A stretch of DNA of 27,475 nucleotides from a virus: IMG/VR virus record IMGVR_UViG_3300043444_000423, positions 1 through 27,475 of that record; one strand, given 5' to 3'. The notes beneath the pieces are model-generated. The model was not told the DNA's origin. It ran no database searches and was given only the letters and a program-made list of their open reading frames with translations. The stretch's first letter is position 1; every line of letters starts with the position of its first letter. Positions 22,323-27,475 of this stretch are shown piece by piece. Position numbers and translations under genes: made by a program.

Positions 22323-22655
22323 GTGTCAAAAAACATCGTTTTTGCTGCAGCCATCAAGACATCACTACCGGACCCTACGAGTGCCAGCGGCAGAGCAATT
22401 TTGCTGGCGAGGGAATACACGGACACAAGTGGTGTTCTTCGAAAAGCGGGCGTCTATGTCAGTGATGGCACCCAATGGTCTGCACAACCGCAAACGCTTA
22501 GCGCGTTATCTGACGTTGACCCTAGCAACCCACCAGTTGCTGGGTCCGTTCTCTATTTCAACGGCACCAAATGGGTGGCCGCTGACTTGGGAACAAGTAT
22601 CGAAAACTCTTTCAACAACAACCCTAACTCGTCTATGGACGGAGGAACTTTCTAA
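22323..22655 (+). CDS. Small fibre-associated protein
   Basis: A 110-aa protein starting at GTG 22323 with GCGAGG upstream. It contains the fibre-type module TLSALSDVDPSNPPVAGSVL followed by YFNGTKWVAADL, seen in many phage fibre and baseplate proteins. It ends with SMDGGTF; the next gene product ends with EINGGTF. The N-terminal half (IVFAAAIKTSLPDP, REYTDTSGVLRKAGVYVSDG) looks beta-stranded. It stops directly before the next ATG. It is probably a virion component of the fibre complex. Confidence 0.75.
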   Translation: MSKNIVFAAAIKTSLPDPTSASGRAILLAREYTDTSGVLRKAGVYVSDGTQWSAQPQTLSALSDVDPSNPPVAGSVLYFNGTKWVAADLGTSIENSFNNNPNSSMDGGTF

Positions 22656-24353
22656 ATGATTACTCGCATCATCCTTAAAAACTCCCTGCAACCCGGTAAG
22701 GCACCACTGCCATCCGATTTGGTTGTTGGTGAAGTTGCACTGAACGTGGCCGATGGCACGCTCTACGCACTCAACACGATGGGTCAGGTGGTTGAAGTCC
22801 GCCCTTTGAACCTGCGCGACGGTCAAGTTCTGACCAGCAAACTGGCTGATCTGGCTGTCACCACTGACAAGATTGCTGACGAAGCAGTCACCGTCTCCAA
22901 GCTGTCTCCTGAAGTGCAAGCCCTGTTGGCTCGCACCATCGACACCGCTTCTATCGCTAACGGTAGTATCACCAATGAGAAGTTGGCTGATGGCGCTGTT
23001 ACTTCCGGCAAACTGGCCAGCCCACTTGAGCAATTCATCAAGGGCACCGGTGGTCGTTACCTCGGCGAAGCCTCTGGCTGGGCTGAAGGCAAAGGCCCTG
23101 TGTCGCGCGATTGGAACGGTGCATTCGTAGGTGAGAACTTCATCCGCAAAGGTGACTTCTTCTTCAACATCGAACAAGGTGCATTCTTCATTGCTTCCGC
23201 TAACGGTGGCGCTGAAGTGGTGTGGGTTCGCGTTGGTAACAAGACCATTGGTACCGCTTCGTTGGATGACGGCTCCGTCACCCTCAGCAAGCTGGCCACT
23301 GAAGTCATGGCCTTGGTGGACAGCAAAGTTGCTGCCGAAGGTTCTGCTCGCGAAGCTTCTGACGCTTTGATCAACGAACGCATCAGCAACTTGCTGAGCA
23401 ACGTCGATCCAGCTGCTCTGGACTCGCTCACCGAAATCGTTGCTGCTTTCCAAGCTGCCGACTCGGATCTGACTGCCACTCTGACCAACTTGTCGACCAA
23501 CGCTAGCTCTGCTTTGGCTGCTGAAGCCGCTGCACGCGCTGCTGCTGATGCTGACTTGCAAGCTCAAGTGTCCGCTGAAGTTACCGCACGCACTGCGTTG
23601 TCGGGCAAAGTGGATCAGGAAATTGCTGACCGCAAGGCTGCTGTTGACGCAGTGAACGCACGCGTGACGACCGAAGTCACCTCGATGGGTACCGCACTCT
23701 TTGCTGAGAGCGAGAACCGCATCAACGCTGATGCTGCCCTGCAAGCACAACTGAGCGCTGTCAACGCTGAAGTTGATGTTCTTCGCAATGACTTGTCCTC
23801 TGTGGACGCTACCCGTTTGTCTGACAAGACTGCCTTGGGTAACCGCATCGATGGCCTGCACAACGCCCTGCAAGCAGAAGCATCTGCACGCCTGAGCGGT
23901 GACTCTTCTCTGACCAATGCGGTTCAGACCGAAGTGTTCGAGCGCAAAGCTGCTGACCAACTCGAAGCTGACACCCGTGCTCAAGCCATCCTCGACTTGC
24001 AAGCACAAGTGGGCGATGAGCTGGATGCTGTCAACGCTGCTTTGGCTGCTGAGACTGCTGCTCGCGTAGCCGGTGATGCTGCCCAGCAAGCTGCTTTGAA
24101 CACCGAAGTGTCTGCTCGCCAAGCTGCTGATAGCGCTTTGCAAGTTGCATTGGACGCAGAAGTTGCCGCTCGCGTGGCCGCTGGTACTGCTAACGATGCT
24201 GCTTTGGCTGACCTTGAGACTGTGTTCCAAGGTGCCGTGGACGGTATCGAAGCTGGTATGGCTGCTGAGACTGCTGCCCGTGTGGCTGCTGACAACGCTT
24301 TGGCTGCTCGCGTGAGCACGCTCGAAGGCGAAATCAACGGTGGTACGTTCTAA
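22656..24353 (+). CDS. Second tail fibre protein with long Ala-rich coiled-coil repeats
   Basis: A 565-aa fibre-type protein. Residues 1-45 form a small module, MITRIILKNSLQPGKAP then LVVGEVALNVADGTLYA, repeated at the start of the gene at 24428. Residues 50-130 contain repeated KLAD-type units (VTTDKIADEAVTVSKL, SITNEKLADGAVTSGKLA). A globular insert with GGRYLGEASGW and GDFFFNIEQGAFFI follows. From about residue 220 to the end, E-x-AAR-x-AAD-x-AL repeats of roughly 20 residues form a long, probably trimeric coiled coil. There is no receptor-binding or chaperone domain at the C-terminus, which ends STLEGEINGGTF. Ala is mostly GCT; this strong bias resembles the capsid gene and suggests high expression. 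The upstream gene overlaps its SD region (GGAGG). Confidence 0.85.
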   Translation: MITRIILKNSLQPGKAPLPSDLVVGEVALNVADGTLYALNTMGQVVEVRPLNLRDGQVLTSKLADLAVTTDKIADEAVTVSKLSPEVQALLARTIDTASIANGSITNEKLADGAVTSGKLASPLEQFIKGTGGRYLGEASGWAEGKGPVSRDWNGAFVGENFIRKGDFFFNIEQGAFFIASANGGAEVVWVRVGNKTIGTASLDDGSVTLSKLATEVMALVDSKVAAEGSAREASDALINERISNLLSNVDPAALDSLTEIVAAFQAADSDLTATLTNLSTNASSALAAEAAARAAADADLQAQVSAEVTARTALSGKVDQEIADRKAAVDAVNARVTTEVTSMGTALFAESENRINADAALQAQLSAVNAEVDVLRNDLSSVDATRLSDKTALGNRIDGLHNALQAEASARLSGDSSLTNAVQTEVFERKAADQLEADTRAQAILDLQAQVGDELDAVNAALAAETAARVAGDAAQQAALNTEVSARQAADSALQVALDAEVAARVAAGTANDAALADLETVFQGAVDGIEAGMAAETAARVAADNALAARVSTLEGEINGGTF

Positions 24354-24372
24354 GCGTTACACAAACCAAACG

Positions 24373-24410
24373 AAAGGGGGACCCTCACGGGTTCCCCTTT
24401 TTTTCATTTT
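24373..24410 (+). terminator. Rho-independent terminator inside the fibre module
   Basis: AAAGGGGGACCC (24373-24384), TCAC loop, GGGTTCCCCTTT (24389-24400), a 12-bp stem with one G-T wobble, then TTTTCATTTT. It separates the coiled-coil fibre gene from the S74 chaperone gene. Confidence 0.88.
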
Positions 24411-24427
24411 ATTTTTGGAGCATCGCC

Positions 24428-25129
24428 ATGACGACACGCATCATCTTGCGTAACTCAACGACAGCAGGAGCAACCCCAGCTGCTCTGACTTTGGCTGTAG
24501 GCGAAGTGGCTGTGAACACAGCTGACGGCAAGCTCTACACCAAGCATGTTGACGAAACGATTCGGGCACTGACACCTGACATCTCAAACATCAGTCAACA
24601 CATTACCCCCAATTCAGACAACGCGTTGGACATCGGTTCGACAGCGTTGCGCATGCGTAATCTTTACGCAGCCTCGGGTGTCATCACGACCTCCGATGCA
24701 AACCTCAAGACAGACATTGAGGCCATTCCTGAAGAGTGGCTCAAGGCTTGGGGCACTGTTCAATTTACACGCTATCGATTTACAGACGCCGTGGCCACCA
24801 AAGGTGACAGCGCGCGTTGGCACGTGGGCTTGATTGCTCAGCGTGTCCACCAAGCCTTTGAGTCCCACGGTATCGACCCCGTGGCGATTGGTCTACTTTG
24901 CTTGGACCAATGGACGGACGAAGAGGGGAATCCCCAAGAGCGCTTTGGTGTGCGCTACGAAGAAGCATTGGCGCTCGAATGCGCTTACCTCAGGTGGCAG
25001 TTGAGCCAGCTGAGTGCTCCCAAAACGCGCACCCCAAGGACAAAAGAAAAAGAAAAACCAGAAGGTACGGACCATGGAAAACCAAAACAACATCGAAAGC
25101 CGCGTCGTCAAGTTGGAGACGGTGATTGA
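24428..25129 (+). CDS. Fibre protein with S74-type self-cleaving intramolecular chaperone domain
   Basis: A 233-aa protein. Residues 1-40 (MTTRIILRNSTTAGATPAAL, then VGEVAVNTADGKLYTKH) repeat the N-terminal module of the 22656 gene. Residues 60-88 are a short beta region (DNALDIGSTALRMRNLYAAS). An intramolecular chaperone (peptidase S74) domain follows: TTSDANLKTDIEAIP holds the Ser-Lys pair S89 and K94, and RWHVGLIAQRVHQAFESHGI and the C-terminal helix YEEALALECAYLRWQLSQL are typical. In known cases this domain trimerises fibres, then cuts itself off before the Ser. After the domain comes a very basic 40-residue tail overlapping the holin-like gene by 56 bases. Cleavage would leave only an 88-residue fibre piece. 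SD GGAG, 9 bases from the ATG. Confidence 0.88.
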   Translation: MTTRIILRNSTTAGATPAALTLAVGEVAVNTADGKLYTKHVDETIRALTPDISNISQHITPNSDNALDIGSTALRMRNLYAASGVITTSDANLKTDIEAIPEEWLKAWGTVQFTRYRFTDAVATKGDSARWHVGLIAQRVHQAFESHGIDPVAIGLLCLDQWTDEEGNPQERFGVRYEEALALECAYLRWQLSQLSAPKTRTPRTKEKEKPEGTDHGKPKQHRKPRRQVGDGD

Positions 25130-25304
25130 CGTGCATAAGCAAGAACTCAAGGAACTCAAGAACTCTTCGGAGTCCCTGAGCAAATCACTGGAATCCATCC
25201 AGCACAACTTGCAGCAAATCAAGTATGCAGCCCTCGGTGGCGTGCTTGGCTTGTTCGCGCAAGAGCTGGGCATTCTGGGCATCTTGAAGTCCCTCCTTCA
25301 CTAA
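25074..25304 (+). CDS. 17.5: Holin-like protein, XhlA-type layout (T7 gene 17.5 position)
   Basis: A 76-aa protein from ATG 25074 (GAAGGT upstream; the frame opens earlier at 25014 inside the S74 gene). Residues 5-50 form a coiled coil (VVKLETVIDVHKQELKELKN, SLSKSLESIQHNLQQI), and residues 53-75 form a single membrane helix (YAALGGVLGLFAQELGILGI) at the C-terminus. This coiled coil plus C-terminal helix design is that of the XhlA haemolysin/holin family, and position between tail fibre and small terminase is that of the T7 holin gene 17.5. It would act in the inner membrane at lysis. The endolysin (gene 3.5 in T7) would be upstream of the window. Confidence 0.75.
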   Translation: MENQNNIESRVVKLETVIDVHKQELKELKNSSESLSKSLESIQHNLQQIKYAALGGVLGLFAQELGILGILKSLLH

Positions 25305-25319
25305 TCCCAAGGAGACACC

Positions 25320-25562
25320 ATGGCACGCGCACATGAAGATGTCCTTGGCGAGCTGCATCAAGAGCTGGCCAAGGTTCTCAAAGAAGAAATCACAAAGACC
25401 TATCAAGACAAAGATGGCAATCAATCGCGCTCGGCAGCAATGCTGAGTGTGGCCCGCCAGTTCTTGAAGGACAACAACATCCAAGCCGAGGAATCTAACC
25501 CGGCTATGCAGTCACTTATTGGTTCACTTCCAGAGTTTGATAGTGAGTTGCCAATCCAATAG
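25320..25562 (+). CDS. 18: Small terminase subunit, T7 gp18-like
   Basis: An 80-aa acidic, helical protein (T7 gp18: 89 aa) that recognises phage DNA and brings it to the packaging motor. The N-terminus ARAHEDVLGELHQELAKVL followed by KEEITKTY, SAAMLSVARQFLKDNNIQAE and the C-terminal MQSLIGSLPEFDSELP follow the small terminase pattern of phiKMV-type and related phages. AAGGAG lies 6 bases before ATG 25320. The large subunit follows after a 121-base gap carrying direct repeats. T7 places the spanin gene 18.5 between the two; it is absent here. Confidence 0.88.
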   Translation: MARAHEDVLGELHQELAKVLKEEITKTYQDKDGNQSRSAAMLSVARQFLKDNNIQAEESNPAMQSLIGSLPEFDSELPIQ

Positions 25563-25683
25563 ACCCGCCAAGGGGTCACGTCGGCCCGCCAAGGGCATGA
25601 AAACGGGTGGTCAATAGCGACCCAGCGTGGTCATGCTTTAGCGCAACCAAGGGCCTTTAAACAAAGACCCCCAAGGAGGCGCC
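25563..25683 (+). repeat. Paired direct repeats in the terminase intergenic gap
   Basis: The 121-base gap contains CCCGCCAAGGG at 25564-25574 and 25585-25595 (21 bases apart) and GTGGTCA at 25607-25613 and 25627-25633 (20 bases apart). CCAAGG recurs at 25647 and 25671, the latter near the large terminase SD. The longest ATG frame is 6 codons, so there is no gene. Repeats spaced by two helical turns suggest protein binding. Confidence 0.6.
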
Positions 25684-27354
25684 ATGAAGGCCCAACAAGA
25701 CAACTTGCTGAAGATCAAAGCTGATTTTCGTGTGTTCCTTTGGTACGTGTGGCGACACCTGAGTCTGCCCGCCCCAACCCCTGTGCAATACGACATCGCG
25801 TTGTACCTGCAAAGTGGTCCACGCAGGCGAATGATCGAGGCTTTCCGTGGTGTTGGCAAGAGCTGGATTACCTCAGCGTACTGCTGCTGGTTGCTGCTCA
25901 ACAACGCAGAGGAAAAAATCCTCGTGGTGTCCGCTTCGAAGCAGCGCTCCGATGACTTTTCGATTTTCACGAAGCGTTTGATCCATGACTTGCCCATTTT
26001 GGCGCACCTCAAGGCCAAAGAGGGCCAGCGTGACTCCAACATCGCATTCGATGTGGGTCCCGCAAAACCTGCCCATGCGCCTTCCGTGAAGTCCGTGGGT
26101 ATCACCGGCCAGTTGACCGGTAGTCGTGCAACCCGAATCATTGCTGACGACATCGAGTCGCTCAACAACTCCCTCACGCAAAACAACCGTGACAAGCTCA
26201 TGGAGACCGTGAAGGAATTCGACGCGATTATCTTGCCGGGTGGTGAAATTACTTACCTCGGTACACCGCAGACCGAGATGTCGATCTACAACATCTTGCC
26301 TGAGCGTGGGTACGAAGTGCGCATCTGGCCGGCACGGTTTCCAATGGCCGACAAGCTCTCGAAATACGAGGGCAAGCTGGCCCCGTATGTGTCCGACATG
26401 CTGTCCCGTGACATCAACAACGCTGGTCGCCCTGTGGACCCCAAGCGGTTCACCGATTTGGACCTCGTGGAGCGTGAAGCCTCGTATGGCCGCTCAGGGT
26501 TTGCACTGCAGTTCATGCTGGATGTGTCCTTGGCTGACCAAGACCGCTATCCGCTCAAGTGCAACGACCTCACTGTGCTCGATGTGGACCGCGAGGTGGC
26601 CCCTGTGAAAGTCGTCTGGTCCTCCGCAGTGGAGCACCAGCTGGAGTTGCCCTGTGCGGGCCTCATGGGTGACCGTTTTCACAAGCCCATGTGGATTTCG
26701 CCAGAGTTCTTACCCTTCCAAGGCTCGGTCATGTTCATTGACCCCTCCGGTAGGGGCAAGGATGAGACCGGTTATGCGGTCGTGAAGATGCTCAACGGCA
26801 TGCTCTACCTGACCGCCTCGGGTGGTTTCCGGGATGGCTACACCGAGGAGACCCTGACCAAGCTGGCCATCGTGGCTTCTCAACAAAATGTGAACTACCT
26901 CATCATCGAGGACAACTTCGGTGACGGCATGTTCACCCAGCTGTTCAAGCCCATCTTGTTGCGTCACCACAAGGTCTCCATCGACCCCGAAGGTAAACGC
27001 CATCACACCCAAAAGGAACGCCGCATCATTGACACCTTGGAGCCTGTGCTCAACCAGCACCGTCTGGTGGTGGCCAAGAGTGTCATTGAGGCTGACCTGA
27101 AGGTTGAGGACCCCAAGTACCAACTGGTGTACCAGTTATCACGGATTACGAAAGACCGTGGTGCCTTGGCCCATGATGACCGCTTGGAGGCCGTAGCGGG
27201 TGCTGTGGCCTACTGGGTGGAACAAATGGGCAGGGATCAAGCGTTGGTCATGGACCAGCACCGCGAAGAGATGCTCCAGCAAGAGCTGGAACGCTTCATG
27301 GACAACGTCCTTGGAAACACATCACGGGATGAAGTTTTCTGGGGTAGTCGCTGA
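25684..27354 (+). CDS. 19: Large terminase subunit (packaging ATPase and nuclease), T7 gp19-like
   Basis: A 556-aa protein (T7 gp19: 586 aa), the motor that pumps DNA into the procapsid and cuts the concatemer. Its ATPase half has the Walker A loop EAFRGVGKSW (K59), Walker B RIIADDIES (D155, D156, E158) and the coupling motif EITYLGTPQTEMSIYN. The nuclease half has MFIDPSGRGKDETGYAV (D353), YLIIEDNFGDGMF, and the C-terminal LAHDDRLEAVAGAVAYWVEQ, giving the RNase H-like acidic residues. GGAGG lies close before ATG 25684. Its last 33 bases overlap the minus-strand frame entering from the right edge. Confidence 0.97.
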   Translation: MKAQQDNLLKIKADFRVFLWYVWRHLSLPAPTPVQYDIALYLQSGPRRRMIEAFRGVGKSWITSAYCCWLLLNNAEEKILVVSASKQRSDDFSIFTKRLIHDLPILAHLKAKEGQRDSNIAFDVGPAKPAHAPSVKSVGITGQLTGSRATRIIADDIESLNNSLTQNNRDKLMETVKEFDAIILPGGEITYLGTPQTEMSIYNILPERGYEVRIWPARFPMADKLSKYEGKLAPYVSDMLSRDINNAGRPVDPKRFTDLDLVEREASYGRSGFALQFMLDVSLADQDRYPLKCNDLTVLDVDREVAPVKVVWSSAVEHQLELPCAGLMGDRFHKPMWISPEFLPFQGSVMFIDPSGRGKDETGYAVVKMLNGMLYLTASGGFRDGYTEETLTKLAIVASQQNVNYLIIEDNFGDGMFTQLFKPILLRHHKVSIDPEGKRHHTQKERRIIDTLEPVLNQHRLVVAKSVIEADLKVEDPKYQLVYQLSRITKDRGALAHDDRLEAVAGAVAYWVEQMGRDQALVMDQHREEMLQQELERFMDNVLGNTSRDEVFWGSR

Positions 27355-27475
27355 GTGCCCGTAGTGTTCCCGCAAGGTCTTGGCACCTTCGGGGACATGC
27401 TCTGCACATCTTGCAATGCGACAACTGCCTGAGACCATCTGGTGCCCGGGTTCGCCGCACACCTCGCACACCCGA
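27322..27475 (-). CDS. Partial minus-strand frame with zinc-ribbon-like cysteines (runs off right edge)
   Basis: On the minus strand an uninterrupted frame comes in from the window edge and ends with TGA at 27322-27324. The visible 50 residues include RVCEVCGEPGHQMVSG, then SCRIARCAEHVPEGAKTL and a short tail. The CxxC...C-x4-C-x2-H pattern is that of a small zinc-binding protein and is unlikely from a random shadow frame. No plus-strand frame in 27355-27475 looks like a gene. It is convergent with the large terminase and overlaps its 3' end by 33 bases. The N-terminus is outside, so neither the start nor the full size is known. Function unknown. Confidence 0.45.
   Translation of the reverse strand, partial: RVCEVCGEPGHQMVSGSCRIARCAEHVPEGAKTLREHYGHSATTPENFIP
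27367..27397. other. Imperfect hairpin after the large terminase gene
   Basis: TCCCG and AAGGT arms pair with ACCTT and CGGGGA arms around CTTGGC, with a bulge. There is no T run, and it lies inside the minus-strand frame, so any terminator or processing role is uncertain. Confidence 0.3.

Noticed and set aside
22506-24230. 574-aa open frame on the minus strand across the fibre gene
   Set aside because: It is the antisense of a gene with strongly biased, GCT-rich codons, which keeps the opposite frame free of stops. Its composition is low-complexity Ser/Gln/Val and the plus-strand gene is clearly real.

Overview
The window is the middle and right part of the genome of a lytic, T7-like podophage (the Autographiviridae type). 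Genes follow the T7 order almost throughout: DNA polymerase (5), a 5.7-like gene, exonuclease (6), small genes at the 6.5 to 7.3 positions, portal (8), scaffold (9), capsid (10), tail tubes A and B (11, 12), 13, 14, 15 and 16, tail fibres (17), a holin-like gene (17.5), and small and large terminase (18, 19). No single-subunit RNA polymerase gene lies between the exonuclease and the structural block. It is presumably in the early region outside the window, as in T7 and unlike phiKMV. The host cannot be read from the sequence. Moderate GC and codon use would fit a proteobacterium, perhaps a freshwater Burkholderiales, but that is a weak inference.

Layout. 1-3045: end of the replication block (polymerase C-terminus, 5.7-like host-takeover gene, one-helix membrane protein, a 63-aa protein, 5'-3' exonuclease, four-Cys protein). 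3046-3242: untranslated leader holding the first of two copies of an 18-nt motif that I read as the phage RNA polymerase promoter. 3243-6273: small virion-type genes, portal, a Glu/Gln-rich protein, scaffold, then a terminator. 6301-8000: two genes of unknown function on the MINUS strand, inserted between scaffold and capsid, where T7 has nothing. 8163-9140: capsid followed by a strong terminator, the counterpart of T7 T-phi. 9156-20487: tail tubes and ejection proteins. The 15-like protein has a C-terminal lysozyme-like domain, as in phiKMV gp36, and the 16-like protein is split over two genes. 20490-20581: second promoter motif plus a terminator. 20592-25129: a fibre module of four genes, the last carrying an S74-type self-cleaving chaperone domain. 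25074-27354: holin-like protein and both terminase subunits. At the right edge a minus-strand reading frame with a zinc-ribbon pattern enters the window.

How it works together. The two promoter-like motifs sit where T7 has its late promoters phi6.5 and phi17, so late transcription probably starts after the exonuclease block and again before the fibres, with terminators setting the doses. The most unusual elements are the antisense cassette in the head module, the split gp16, the free-standing S74 gene with a duplicated fibre N-terminus, and paired direct repeats between the terminase genes.
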